A DNA stretch of 64,000 bases from Chelydra serpentina. Lineage: Eukaryota > Chordata > Testudines > Chelydridae. This document shows positions 10,070-23,335 of the stretch, one piece after another. The notes below the pieces were generated by a model that made no database searches, had not been told where the DNA came from, and was given only the letters and a program-made list of their open reading frames with translations. Both the position numbers and the translations under genes were made by a program. The stretch is from contig JBAIAC010000222.1 in the NCBI GenBank assembly GCA_037349315.1, positions 248,001 to 312,000 of the forward strand. Direction: 5' to 3'. Within the stretch, counting starts at the first letter, position 1. Every line of letters starts with the position of its first letter.

Positions 10070-11125
10070 CCCCCTCCAGTGTTCGTCCTTACGGCTGGTA
10101 ACCCCCCTGTTCCGGCCCCTGACACAGAGCCAGGCAGACAGCCGTGTGTGTGTGTGTGTGTGTGTGAGGGAGAGACACTGCTGTGCTGTGATGAGCTGAA
10201 CCAGTGAGGGAAGCGGGGGCTGATGTCAGGGGTGTTCCCCTCCCCCTGCCTCAGGACTGGGGTGTCCCCTCCCCCTGCCTCAGGACTGGGGTGTCCCCTC
10301 CCCTTGCTTCAGGACTGGGGTGTCCCCCTTCCCCTGCCTGAGGACTGGTTGGTTCCAGCAGCTGTCTGAGCTTAGACACAGTGTGCCAGCACACTCTCTC
10401 TTCCCCAACGCACAGACTGGCTCTCCACACACACACACACTTCAGTGGAGAAGCAGCTGGCAATCTAGTAGGCTGCCCATGGAACAATGGGACAGCGAAA
10501 CTTGCATCATGTGATGCTGCACCGGCCCATGAGCCATTGCAAACCCCTCCCAAAGCCCCCTGCGGCCAGTTGCACAGTGCGATAGCTACCCACAGTGCAC
10601 TGCTCTTTGGGGCGTTTACAGGGCTGCTGGCGTGGATGCGCTCTGGTGACACAAGCAGCATAGTGTGGACATGCAACAGCAGTTTAATTATAACGGTTTA
10701 ACTAAAGTGGCATAACTCAGTAGTGTAGACATAGCCTGAGAGTGAGATGAGACAAGACCCAGCTCCGCTTGACACCAAGGATGCTCAGGTACTGAAACTA
10801 AAGAACCACAAGTTCCTCCGTAGTTGACAGGATTTGAACCTGCACAGGGAAATCCCAATGGAGTCCAAGTCCATCACCTTAACCACACAGCCACAACTAC
10901 TTGACTGACACAGGTATCTCATGCCACATCTACTTCTCTTCTCATTGAGTGATCATTTCCCATTGTTTGCTCACACCAGCTTCCACAACAGATGCACTGC
11001 TGTGCAGCTGTGTAAGTGTGTCCGTGACTGAACAGCAAGAATTTCTGCTCATTTCCCTTCTGGCTGGAGCATGATGAGAGTGTGTTTGTGGTTAATGAGG
11101 TTGCTGTAGATTGTTGTCCATTTCC
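10070..11125 (-). repeat. inverted copy of the tRNA-Ser unit
   Basis: On the minus strand this segment follows the Ser units at 37.2-37.86 kb and 57.6-58.49 kb: the tRNA, then 'gaggaacttgtggttctt', then a hAT-like stretch starting 'caggctatgtctacactac', then the (GT)n-bearing part. Upstream of the tRNA, 10.98-11.12 kb matches the sequence preceding the Ser gene at 37.36-37.43 kb. It contains a (GT)n tract at 10143-10166. Its far edge abuts the truncated KRAB-b exon. Confidence 0.8.
10819..10900 (-). tRNA. Ser-type tRNA with TGG (Pro) anticodon
   Basis: An 82-nt type II tRNA on the minus strand. The acceptor is perfect (GTAGTTG with CAACTAC, discriminator G), the long Ser-type variable arm is present, and the D stem pairs with wobbles. 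Box B 'ggttcaaatcc' is intact and the anticodon stem is perfect (ATGGA/TCCAT). The loop is CTTGGAC, giving anticodon TGG (Pro, CCA codons) where Ser-UGA would have TGA; position 38 is C. No TTTT follows closely; the same is true of the Ser-AGA copy at 37.56 kb. Confidence 0.82.
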
Positions 11126-11126
11126 C

Positions 11127-11170
11127 TCATTCCAGCTGCGAGATCACATCAGGTTTGAAAACTGGAAACC
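11127..11170 (-). pseudogene. KRAB-b-like exon, truncated by stop at the repeat junction
   Basis: Minus strand: a pyrimidine-rich tract and AG acceptor (complement of 11171-11172) precede GG TTT CCA GTT, translating in phase with the KRAB-A exon to GFPVFKPDVISQLE. That is the short second exon typical of sauropsid KRAB zinc-finger genes. TGA follows at 11129-11127. Beyond it the sequence is the flank of an inverted tRNA-Ser unit ('acaatctacagcaacc', also at 37.36 kb). The exon is cut off there, and no zinc-finger exon remains in the window. Confidence 0.75.
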
Positions 11171-14161
<2,991 letters not shown>

Positions 14162-14479
14162 AATGAAAATAAGAAAGAAAAACTTGTAGCACCTTAGAGA
14201 CTAACAAATTTATTTCAGCATAAGCTTTCGTGGGTTAGTACCCACTTCATCAGACGCATGGAATGAAATTATATTTCAGACAGATATTTATACAGTCAGA
14301 GAAACATGATGGTCCAGGTGTACCTGGACCATCATGTTTCTCTGACTGTATAAATATCTGTCTGAAATATAATTTCATTCCATGCGTCTGATGAAGTGGG
14401 TACTAACCCACGAAAGCTTATGCTGAAATAAATTTGTTAGTCTCTAAGGTGCTACAAGTTTTTCTTTCTTATTTTCATT
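14162..14479. mobile_element. two Penelope-like 3' ends as a perfect inverted repeat
   Basis: Two arms of 159 bp (14162-14320 and 14321-14479) are perfect reverse complements apart from the central GT. The right arm matches the 3' tail of the Penelope-like element at about 48.84-48.99 kb ('gaagtgggtactaacccac', 'gctgaaataaatttgttag'). Both copies are therefore 5'-truncated at the same base ('acctggaccatc') and joined there. The left copy is minus, the right plus. Confidence 0.9.
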
Positions 14480-15803
14480 ATAAAAAAGGGGTGCCCAGAG
14501 TGGGAAAATTGAGCTCTCTATGGAATACTCCAGCAGGAATCATCCCTCTACTGATGATCAATCCATTGGAGACTCATCAGACCCTACCACTATTGCTAAG
14601 GATGGGAGTAGAACTAGATTTGTAACTTTTGCATAGGGCTTTACAGAATTTCGATATGCTTGGGGATTCAGAACTTTAATTGTAACTTTCATAAAACTTG
14701 TCAAACAGACTAGACCTTGTACGTGTGAATGTCTGTGTGGTCACTGCCCTTGGTCTCTGTGTGTTCCTGGACGATACATGTGAAGCGAGTAGCCGAGGTG
14801 ACTTTCACTCTGTTAAGTTTGGAACTGTAGCCACCAGAGGCGGACCCAGGGCGGTGTAATACCACATCACAACAGGCACTTTAAATAAAAGAAAAGGCTG
14901 CACACTACACCGCACACCAGGCCACCCTTACCTCTGCGCTGCTGCTGGCGGTGGCTTTGCCTTCAGAGCTGGGCACTTGGTCGGCAGCCATCTGTGCTGG
15001 GGCTGAGCTCCGGCCGCTCTTTCAATACAAAGTAAGCACCGGAGGGAGGCATCGGGGCCTGGAGGGGATGGTGGGGAGCTCATGAGGGCCAGGGGTGATG
15101 GGGGGGGGCACCAAAATATAAGTTTGCCCAGGGTGCCATTTTCTCCAAGGCCAGCCCTGGAGCTGGATACGGTGGGAGGGGCATATCCCCTACGGCAGGA
15201 GTCCCTGGACCTCTGGGGAGCTGTAAGCAGGTTTCAGGGGGTCCTCCAAGCAGGGCCAGTGTTAGACTCGCTTGGGCCTGAGGCAGAAAGATGAAACCTC
15301 CCTGCATGGGGCTGAAGGCTGGGTCCTGAGCCCTGCCCCCAGGGGCTGAAGCCAAACTATGAGCAATTAGGTTTGCGGGGGGGCCTGTCACATGGGGCCC
15401 CAGGCACTTGCCCTGGTTACCACCCCCTAATGCCAGCCCTGGCTTTTATATGCAGAGAAACATGCCGATGCAGGGCCGAGGGGGGTTTATAGCGTGTTGA
15501 GGGGGCTCAGACAGAAAAAGCTGAAGAACCCTCCCTAAGCCTCATTGGTGGGTGCCCCCCTAGATCTAGATCTCAGAGCAGCCGCTGGTTACTCAGGTCA
15601 GGCTCCAGCACCGGGATCTGCTCCATTTTCCCAGCCCCACCTAGGTGGGTTGTTTCCTGTTCCACAAATTAGGGCATTTCCACCTTCCAACCTCAGGGGT
15701 CCGTTGCTAGAATCTAGGCCACTTATTAAACATCTCCCAGCAGGTTTGCCCCACCCAGGCCTCCTCCCAGTCTCCATCTTTGAATTTCCTGTCCCGCCCC
15801 AAC
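14480..15803. other. intron region with MITE-like fragments
   Basis: 14.87-15.16 kb ends in 'ccaaggccagccctgg', a terminus seen in non-autonomous hAT-like elements. 15251-15441 has 'cagggccagtgttag' facing 'ctaatgccagccctg', imperfect terminal inverted repeats of a second MITE. No target duplication could be confirmed for either, and no exon was seen. Confidence 0.5.
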
Positions 15804-15924
15804 TAGGGTGACCAGATGTCCTGATTTTATAGGGACAGTCCTGATTTTGGGGTCTTTTTCTTATATAGGCTCCTATTACCCCCCACCCCCGTCCCAATTT
15901 TTCACATTTGTTGTCTGGTGACCC
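15804..15924. mobile_element. short MITE, AGGGTGACCAGA family, copy 1
   Basis: The terminal inverted repeats are 'agggtgaccagat' and 'tctggtgaccct' with the internal 'aggctcctattacccccc'. Copies of the same element are at about 27635-27754 and 36979-37102. Confidence 0.8.
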
Positions 15925-16112
15925 TTGTGTGCGTGTGTGTGTGCACTATTTGCATCCTTGTGCCACTTCCCTCTCAAATTTTTCACACTTGCTGTCTGGT
16001 CATCCTAGCTCCAACCTCCAAACCAGACAGTGCAAACGTTCCCATCTCCGGTGTATTTGCTGTCCCTCTTCCTCCCGCAGGAACCCACCAGCAACCCGCC
16101 GATAATCCCTAC

Positions 16113-16194
16113 CTGAACTGGCTCCTCTGCAGCCATTTCTCTCCCCTGTCCCATGGGAGGACGGGATGAACTGGAGCAAAACACGGACATTATT
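16113..16194 (-). pseudogene. leader coding exon of the minus-strand KRAB gene relic
   Basis: Minus strand: acceptor GGCTGCAG/AATAATG, start codon at 16190-16188, 26 codons with the core PPMGQGREMAAEEPVQ, then donor CAG/GTAGGG. The exon ends in phase 0 and joins cleanly to the KRAB-A exon starting GGG CCT GTG (G P V). A homologous 82-bp exon lies on the plus strand at 21480-21561. The exon itself is intact; the gene is a pseudogene because of the break at 11.13 kb. Confidence 0.8.
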
Positions 16195-16789
16195 CTGCAG
16201 CCTGGCAGGGTGAGAAGGGCAGTCGTGGAGGTTTCAGAACAGGCTTTAATTAATTTCACAGCACGATTCCCCCAGGCTTTTTCCCTGCAGACAGACACCC
16301 TAGAGTCTGCCATGCTGAGAAAATGCTCGATCTCTTTATTACAGTGGAGACCTGGCCCCTCCTGCCAGGCTAAACCCACAGAGACATTTTTAACCTCTTT
16401 TCTCCCTCCCCCCATTCTGTAACAAAGCATCTGAACACAAGGCTAGAAAAAAGCAGAGCCAAAGTATTTACTGTGGGGGATTCGCTTGGACACTGACCCC
16501 ATGGCAGCCACACCCCAGTAGGAGGGATATGGAGTCAGGAACTGGGTTTTCCTCTGTTTGATCCTCATCTTTTCCACAGGAAAATGATTTTACCCAGGGT
16601 GCAGTAATACATCTGTCTGGGCAGATTAGAGATCTGGAAATCTCTCTCCAAACTCTTCTCTCCCATGGCTCCTTTCAGTCTCTCTTTCTCCTTTTCCCTG
16701 TCCCCACTCCCTGCCCGTCTGGTAGGAAAGTCCCATTCCTGGGTTGTTTGCTCCCCCAAGGCTGGATTTGCTCCTGCAATTGCTAATGG
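16195..16789. other. upstream intron of the minus-strand KRAB relic
   Basis: 16200-16430 parallels 21.24-21.48 kb on the other strand ('cctggcccctcctgcc', 'tctttattacagtgg'), so it is intron sequence shared with the plus-strand copy. The rest is unassigned. Confidence 0.6.
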
Positions 16790-17330
16790 TGTTAGGTAAA
16801 AAGCAAGTCCCTACTCACCTCTCCAGCACCCGAGTTCGTGCGGAATTGGTATGGGGCTCACAATCTGTCAGAGACCAGACACCAATTCGTTGATCAACGG
16901 GCTCACACTATCCTTAGCTCAAAAAGCTTCAGAGTAAGTGTGGCAAGTTTATTAGCGGTGAGCATCAATATTTATACACAGAAGTAAACAAAGTGATTAA
17001 CAGATCATAATGGTCATGCATAATCAATCAAGATTCTACAGGATAAAACAGGTTAAAATGTAAATTCTAAAAGAAAAGGGGAGATGGCTACTTAAGGGGA
17101 GGGGGGGTTGTCATGAGTAGTTCGCAGGTCAGAGCTTTGATTAAAAGTTCAGACAGAGACATCAAGTCTGGGTTAAGTTTAAGCTCATCAAAAGTTCAGA
17201 CTCAACAATGGGACGAGAAATGAGGGGGGAGGGTCTGTTTGAGTAGAGTCATTTTAAGGCCAGACCCCAGCATTTTCCCCTCATTTCTTCCAGTTACCTG
17301 GAATCTCTGGCTCAGAATTTAGTATTAACA
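16790..17330 (-). mobile_element. probable solo LTR of an endogenous retrovirus
   Basis: Bounded by TGTTAGG and TATTAACA, giving TG...CA ends on either strand (TGTTAATA...CCTAACA on minus). On the minus strand AATAAA lies at 16953-16948, followed by a plausible R-U5 stretch. No gag, pol or env sequence adjoins it. A clear short target duplication was not found, which is the main weakness. Confidence 0.6.
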
Positions 17331-17883
17331 GGGCTCAGGGCTGCCCTAGGGGGCTGGTGCCAGCTGGAGAAAGTCATCACGTGGGTTGGGCAGAGAAGAA
17401 GGTTTAATTAAGGTCACTTCCCAGCACAGACCCCGCTGGGGGAGCAGCAGCTGCTAAGCCTGGTCAGCCAGATCACGCTGGAGGCTGCAGCGTCTGACCC
17501 AGGAAGCTGAACCCCAATATCCTGAGCAGAGAGGGACAGGGCGTTGGAGCAGCCTTCCCCCCTTGAGCTCTCTGGGGGGAGCAGCTAATGAGAGCCCCTC
17601 CTCACAGGGGGAATTGCTGATCTCATTTGCCCCACTGTCCATCTGGAGTCACTCCTCGTCTGTCCAGGCAGTGACTCTGGATTAACAGTGGTGTCCGTGA
17701 CACCAGGTTTCAGGAAGAACGAGTCCAGAGCACTGTGGGAGAGACCGTTGTGGGGCAGCGCGAACCCCCTTCCCCCCTCCCGCACCCCCAGATCTAGGAC
17801 AAGGACTCGGGGGATGAATTGTCCCAATGGAACCGGATGTTTCCGCAGTTTTCCAGAGGGGAGAAAAGCAGAATCGGTGATGT
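17331..17883. other. unassigned, between LTR and minisatellite
   Basis: No exon or RNA gene recognised. The open frames on both strands are without domains. Confidence 0.4.
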
Positions 17884-19556
17884 CACATTCCCAGCCCCCA
17901 GCCAGGGGCCCCCGACCCCCCTCAGAGCCCAGACCCCCAGGCAGGGGCCCCAGACCCCCCCATAGCCCAGACCCCGAGCCAGGGGCCCCAGACCCCCCAC
18001 AGAGCCCAGACCCCGAGCCAGGGGCCCCCGACCCCCCTCAGAGCCCAGACCCCCAGGCAGGGGCCCCTGACCCCCCCATAGCCCAGACCCCGAGCCAGGG
18101 GCCCCAGACCCCCCACAGAGCCCAGACCCCCAGCCAGGGGCCCCAGACCCCCCCAGAGCCCAGCCCCTAGCCAGGGGCCCCAGACCACCCCCCCCGGAGG
18201 CAAGACCCCCAGCCAGGGCCCCCAAGCAGGGGCCCCAGACCCCCCCCAGAACCCAGACCCCAGACAGGGACCCCAGACCCCCCCCCAGACCCCAGACAGG
18301 ACCCCAGATACCCCCTGAGCCCAGACCCCCAGCCAGGGGCCCCAGACCCCCCCCAGAGCCCAGACCCCCAGCCAGGGGCCCCAGACCCCCCCAGAGCCCA
18401 GCCAGGGGCCCCAGACCCCCCCCTGAGCCCAGACCCCCAGCCAGGGGCCCCAGGCCCCCCCAGAGCCCAGCCAGGGGCCCCAGACCCCCCCAGAGCCCAG
18501 CCCCCAGCCAGGGGCCCCAGACCCCCAGCCAGGGGCCCCAGAGCCCAGCCAGGGGCCCCAGACCCCCCCAGAGCCCAGCCAGGGGCCCCAGACCCCCCCA
18601 GAACCAGGCCCCAGCCAGGGGCCCCAGACCCGCAGCCAGGGGCCCCAGACCCCCAGCCAGGGGCCCGAGACCCCCCCCCCAGAGCCCAGACCCCCAGCCA
18701 GGGGCCCCAAACCCCAGCCAGGGGCCCCAGACCCCCCCAGAGCCCAGACCCCAAGCCAGGGGCCCCAGACCACCCCAGAGCCCAGCCCCCAGCCAGGGGC
18801 CCCCAGACCCCTGCCCCCAGCCAGGGGCCCCAGACCCCCAGCCAGGGGCTCCAGACCCCCCCCAGAGCCCGTCCCCCAGCCAGGGGCCCTAGACCCCCCC
18901 AGAGCCCAGACCCCCAGCTAGGGGCCCCAGACCCCCCCCAGAGCCCAGACCCCCAGCCAGGGGCCCCAGACCCCACCCAGAGCCCAGACCCCCAGCCAGG
19001 GGCCCCAGACCTCCCCAGAGCCCAGACCCCCAGCCAGGGGCCCCAGACCCCCCCCAGAGCCCAGCCCCCAGCCAGGGACCCCAGACCCCCCCCCAGAGCC
19101 CAGACAGGGCCCCAGACCTCCCCTGAGCCCAGACCCCCAGCCAGGGGCCCCAGACCCCCCCAGAGCGCAGACCCCCAGCCAGGGGCCCCAGACCCCCCAG
19201 ACCCCCGCCACCAGCCAGGGGCCCAAGACCCCAGCCAGGGGCCCCAGACCCCCCCAGAGCCCAGACCCCAAGCCAGGGGCCCCAGACCACCCCAGAGCCC
19301 AGCCCCCAGCCAGGGGCCCCAGACCCCCAGCCAGGGGCTCCAGACCCCTCCCCCGAGCCCGTCCCCCAGCCAGGGGCCCCAGACCCCCCCCAGAGCCCAG
19401 ACCCCCAGCCAGGGGCCCCAGACCCCCCCCAGAGCCCAGACCCCGAGCCAGGGGCCCCAGACCCCCCCCAGAGCCCAGACCCCCAGCCAGGGGCCCCAGA
19501 CCCCACCAGAGCCCAGACCCCCAGCCAGGGGCCCCAGACCCGCCCAGAGCCCAGAA
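17884..19556. repeat. C-rich (plus strand) minisatellite
   Basis: Irregular tandem units of roughly 25-40 bp built on 'ccagccaggggccccagacc' and 'ccccccagagcccagac'. It yields long Gly/Pro/Trp-rich frames (up to 482 codons on minus) that are artefacts. The minus strand is dense in G-runs and likely to form G-quadruplexes. Confidence 0.92.
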
Positions 19557-19599
19557 AGGGGGCGGGGCGGGGGGTCCCCAGGGCCGGGGGCAGCGGTAA

Positions 19600-20540
19600 A
19601 TCCCTCGGGGGTCACCCCCCCCCGATCTGCGCATGCCCAGAGCCGCGAGACACAAAACTCTTCAACGGCGCGGCCCGGGCCGCTTCCGCCCTCTTCAGCC
19701 CAGCTCAGGGAGCCTGTTAACAGCTGTTACTGCGCATGCTCAGTGCGAGCCCCAGGGAGCCGGGAGAACAAAGCCCAGAGCCCGGGGCCGGGGCAGCTCA
19801 TGGGGGGCGGGGCTCTGGCACAGGCCAGGGGCGGGGCAAATCCTGGGGGGCGGGGCTCTGGCACAGCCCAGGGGCGGGGCAGCTCCTGGGGGCGGGGCTC
19901 TGGCACAGGCCGGGGGCGGGGCAGCTCATGGGGGCGGGGCTCTGGCAGTGCCCGGGGGAGGGGCAGCTCCTGGGGGCGGGGCTCTGGCACAGCCTGAGGG
20001 CGGGATCCGCCTGGGGGCGTGGCTCTGGCACAGCGCGGGGGCGGGGCAGCTCCTGGGGGCGGGGCTCTGGCTCCATTGGGAGCTGGGGGGCGGGGCAGCG
20101 CCTGGGGGCGGGGCTCTGCCTCCATTGTGAGCGGGGGGGCGGGGCAGCGCCTGGGGGCGGGGCTCTGGCACAGCCCGGGGGCGGGGCAGCGCCTGGGGGC
20201 GGGGCTCTGGCACAGCCCGGGGGCGGGGCAGCTCCTGGGGGCGGGGCTCTGGCTCCATTGGGAGCCGGGGGCGGGGCTGAGCAGCGGCTCCCTGGGGGGT
20301 CCCGTGTTTGCCGGCAGCGCTGGAGCCGCCGGGGCGATCGCCGAGCTGCTGGGCTCAGCTGCAGCCGGGCTCGGCCCCGGCCCCGCCGGGACCCGGGTGG
20401 GGACAGAGCCTGGGGCCGGGGGGTTCCCCTGTGTGGGGCCGGGGGCGGCGGGGGGACGAGCCGGAGCTGCGGGCGGGGGAAGGACAGTGGGACACGTGGG
20501 GGGTGGAGCGTCCCCTGGGAGCCAGGAAAGTCCGGGGGTG
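19600..20540. promoter_or_regulatory. CpG-rich putative bidirectional promoter with GC-box VNTR
   Basis: Two NRF1-like sites (TGCGCATGC at 19628-19636 and 19731-19739) are followed by a roughly 42-bp tandem repeat (19800-20280) in which each unit has two GGGCGGGGC-type Sp1 boxes. A non-repetitive CpG-dense stretch follows (20280-20480). The region lies between the minus-strand leader exon (16.1 kb) and the plus-strand leader exon (21.48 kb). The GC-box array and the CpG stretch recur inverted at 35.07-35.79 kb. Promoter function is inferred from composition and position. Confidence 0.6.
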
Positions 20541-20544
20541 AAAA

Positions 20545-20795
20545 AAGTGTCTGTGTGTGTGTGTCTGTCTGACTGTGTGTGTGTGTCTGTGTGTGTGTGT
20601 GTGTGTTACTGTGTGTGTGTCAGTGTGTGTGTGTGAGTCGGTGTGTGTGTGTCATTGTGTATCTGTCAGTGTGTGTGTCTTACTGTGTGTGTGTGTGTGT
20701 TACTGTGTGTGTGCCCGTGTGTGTGAGTCGGTGTGTGTGTGTCATTGTGTATCTGTCAGTGTGTGTGTGTGTGTGTGTGTCAGTGTCAGTGTCCG
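20545..20795. repeat. (GT)n microsatellite, compound
   Basis: Interrupted GT tract ('tgtgtgtgtctgtgtgtg') within the first intron of the plus-strand KRAB-type copy. The mirror-image (CA)n is at 34948-35056 in the inverted copy. Confidence 0.95.
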
Positions 20796-21479
20796 CGCTC
20801 TATTTGCACCCTTGTGCCACGTCCCTCTCACACACTGATCACAATTCTCTCTCCGCTTCTTCCCCTTTGCTCTCCCCTCACCACATGTGGCTACAAAAAT
20901 CCCACAATGACGGACTCTCCCGTCTCTTCTTTTGCCCCATTTTCTCCATCAGTCTCCAATGGCCATTTAAATTCTCCCCAGATTTGGGATGTTTCCCCCC
21001 CCCCCCAGTTTATCTGCAGCCCTTTGTCCTCGTTCGGGTGGGAAATTGCTGCCCCGAGTCACTCCCCAAAGGGGGTCGGGGTTGGGGGGGCTGTTTGGGG
21101 AGCCCCGAGACGTGGCTGCCTCAGGGGTGGCGATGGGGCGGCTGTTCTCTGCCAGCAGCAGGGCTTGGCCGGGGCCCAGGAGGGAACAGGGGGAGCCGGT
21201 GTCCCCTATGGAGCCTGCCCAGCCCCTTTGCTTCTGCTCCTTTCTAGCATTTCCTTCAGAGACTTTATTACTGGGGAGGCTGGAAAATGTCTCTGGGCTC
21301 AGCCCCGGCAGGAGGGGCCAGGTCCCCACTGTAGTAAAGAGATGACGCGTTTCCCCAGCATGGCAGAATGTCGGGTGTGTATCTGCAGGGAAAGGGCCTG
21401 GGGGGATCGTGACGTGAAATTAACTAAACCCTGTTCTGCAACCTCCACAACTTTCTCTTCTCGCCCTGCCAGGCTGCAG
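20796..21479 (+). other. intron upstream of the plus-strand leader exon
   Basis: Duplicated almost in full, inverted, at 34.26-34.93 kb, and in part at 15.93-16.43 kb. The long open frames through it differ in extent between the copies and show no domain, so I treat it as non-coding. Confidence 0.6.
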
Positions 21480-21561
21480 AGTGACGTCCATGTTTCACTC
21501 CAGCTCATCCCAGCCTCCCATGGGACAGGGAAGGGAAATGGCTGCAGAGGAGTCAGTTCAG
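21480..21561 (+). pseudogene. leader coding exon, plus-strand KRAB-type copy
   Basis: Acceptor GGCTGCAG, 82-bp exon, start codon 21490-21492, 24 codons with the core PPMGQGREMAAEESVQ, donor CAG/GTAGGT. It is homologous to the minus-strand exon at 16113-16194. No KRAB-A exon was found downstream in this orientation. The 57-bp minisatellite begins only 166 bp on, followed by satellite and tRNA units, so this is probably an orphaned 5' fragment. Confidence 0.75.
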
Positions 21562-21726
21562 GTAGGTATCATCGAGGGGTTGCTGGTGGGTTCCTGCAGG
21601 AGGAAGAGGGACAGAAATACACCAGAGATGGGAAGAGTTGCACAGTTTGGTTTGAAGGTTGGAGCGCGGCAGGAAAGTCACAGGGTGGAGAATGGGAGGA
21701 GCCCAGGGTGAGGGAAACCTGCTGGA

Positions 21727-22160
21727 ACAAGCAACAGTGACACCGGGTGGCCAGGTGTGGTAATGCACACAGCGTCTCTCTCAGAGAGCAACAGTGACAC
21801 TGGGTGCCCACGTGGGGTAATGTACACAGCGTCTCTCTCAGAGAGCGACAGTGACACCGGGTGGCCACGTGCGGTAATGCACACAGCATCTCTCTCAGAG
21901 AGCAACAGTGACACCGGGTGGCCACGTGGGGTAACGCACACAGCGTCTCTCTCAGAGAGCAACAGTGACACTGGGTGCCCACGTGGGGTAATGTACACAG
22001 CGTCTCTCTCAGAGAGCGACAGTGACACTGGGTGGCCACGTGGGGTAATGCACACAGCGTCTCTCTCAAAGAGCGACAGTGACACTGGGTGGCCACGTGA
22101 GGTAATGCACACAGCCTCTCTCTCAGAGAGCGACAGTGATACCTGGTGGCCACGTGGGCC
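21727..22160. repeat. 57-bp E-box minisatellite, second array
   Basis: About seven and a half units with the CACGTG core, ending in 'ggccacgtgggcc'. Same orientation as the 6.1-8.45 kb array. Confidence 0.95.
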
Positions 22161-22189
22161 TCTCTGAGAGGGGGCGTGGGAGTCCCAGG

Positions 22190-22665
22190 GGGGATGTCAC
22201 GGGTGGGGGTGTGGCTAGGGGCCAGGGCAGTCATGGGACACGGGGTTTGAATAGTTGGAGGGGTTCCAGGGGTGATTAGGAAGCGGGGGGGTCTCTGGAG
22301 GGGGCGGTCAGGGAACAAGGTACGGGGGGGTTGGATGGGTTAAGGGTTCAGGGCGGGGGGTTGTCAGGGGCGGGGATGTGGAGAGGGGTCGGGGCAGTCA
22401 GGGGACAGGTAGGCGGTAGGGTCCTAGGGAGGCACTTACAGTCGGGGGGTTTCAGGAGGGGCAGTCAGGGGACAAGGATCAGGGAGGTTTAGATAGGGGG
22501 TGGGGTCCTGGGGGGCAGTTAGCGGCAGGGTCCCAGGAGGGAGCAGTCAGGGGACAATGAGCACGGAGGGTTGGGGGTTTTGAGGGGGGGAGGGAGTTGA
22601 TGGGGGCGGGGCTAGGGCAGGTCTCCCTGGGTGCACACCCTAGTGAAATGTGCTGCGCACGCCTA
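22190..22665. repeat. diverged copy of the ~170-bp satellite-bearing element
   Basis: Shares 'cagtcaggggaca', 'ggttggatgggt' and the terminus 'gctgcgcacgcctatg' with 43.96-45.04 kb. It lies directly before the Lys-type unit. Confidence 0.75.
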
Positions 22666-22714
22666 TGCTTGGCGAGTTTCTCTTCTGCACCAAACTTACT
22701 CTTTCCGTCTGTGA

Positions 22715-22787
22715 GCCCGGCTAGCTCAGTTGGTCGAGCGTCAGTCTGTTAATCTGAGGGTCCAGGGTTGAAGTCCCTGGTGAAGTG
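22715..22787 (+). pseudogene. Lys-type tRNA with GTT (Asn) anticodon
   Basis: The 73-nt body is tRNA-Lys ('gcccggctagctcagttgg', 'aatctgagggtccaggg'), but the loop is CTGTTAA, giving anticodon GTT. The closing pair of the anticodon stem is T-T, box B reads 'ggttgaagtcc' (C56 to G), and the 3' acceptor strand 'gtgaagtg' pairs poorly. LysRS reads the anticodon, so Lys charging is doubtful. Probably dead. Confidence 0.75.
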
Positions 22788-23161
22788 TAGGGAAGATCAT
22801 TTCCCCCTGCGGTGTCCCCTCAGAGCTTCAGGAGTCAGCTCTTCAGTCCCCTCCTTGATGTTACTCTTTTCTTTTCAGGACTTGGGCTTTCCTAGGAAGG
22901 GCCATTTACTGCCTGGGACGTCCTCACACGCCCACTGGCCTCACAGTCTGGAGGAAGAAAGGCTTCTGGGTCTACAGCAAACCCACAAGGCTCCAAGAGG
23001 TGACTGGCCGAGATCCTGCAGTTTCCCCTGGCTCATGCTCAGGCGCTTTCTCAGCTCATTTCCCCACCCTCTGTCCTGCAGGGGTTGGGGTTATCCCAGG
23101 GACAGGCCAGTGGCAGATTGAGAAGTGTCTTGCTGGACAGCTAGGGAAAAGGAAACCATCA

Positions 23162-23234
23162 TGTTCCTGCCTGGTGTCGAACCAGGGGCCTTTTGCGTGT
23201 GAGGCAAACGTGATAACCACTACACCACAGAAAC
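23162..23234 (-). tRNA. tRNA-Val (CAC)
   Basis: The 73-nt minus-strand gene has a fully paired acceptor stem (GTTTCTG/CAGGAAC), anticodon loop CTCACAC (CAC) in a perfect TTTGC/GCAAA stem, a perfect T stem (CCTGG/CCAGG) and discriminator A. TTTT lies about 12 bp downstream (complement of 23147-23150). One of the most intact genes here. It is paired with Tyr and iMet as in the 40.2 kb unit. Confidence 0.92.
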
Positions 23235-23335
23235 TCTGCAACAGGACTCTGCCCCTTCCCTTCAAACTCCATCCGCTTGGCTGGCGCTCGCCCTGGCACA
23301 CACCGCTGGGCGAAGCTGGAGAAAGTGGTGGCAGC

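Noticed and set aside
16790..17330. A full endogenous retrovirus
   Set aside because: Only LTR-like features are seen here and at 52.9 and 29.4/54.7 kb. No gag, pol or env remnants flank them.
17922..19655. 482-, 283- and 245-codon Gly/Trp/Pro-rich minus-strand frames
   Set aside because: These are translations of a C-rich minisatellite. The composition is dictated by the repeat and no protein family features exist.
19727..20838. Plus-strand frames of Gly/Ala or Cys/Val repeats, and their mirror at 34.9-36.1 kb
   Set aside because: They come from the GC-box VNTR and the (GT)n tract.
20733..21740. 335-codon plus frame and its counterpart at 34.25-34.72 kb as a protein gene
   Set aside because: It runs through an intron, a splice acceptor and a donor, and changes extent between paralogues. 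The supported coding part is only the 82-bp leader exon.
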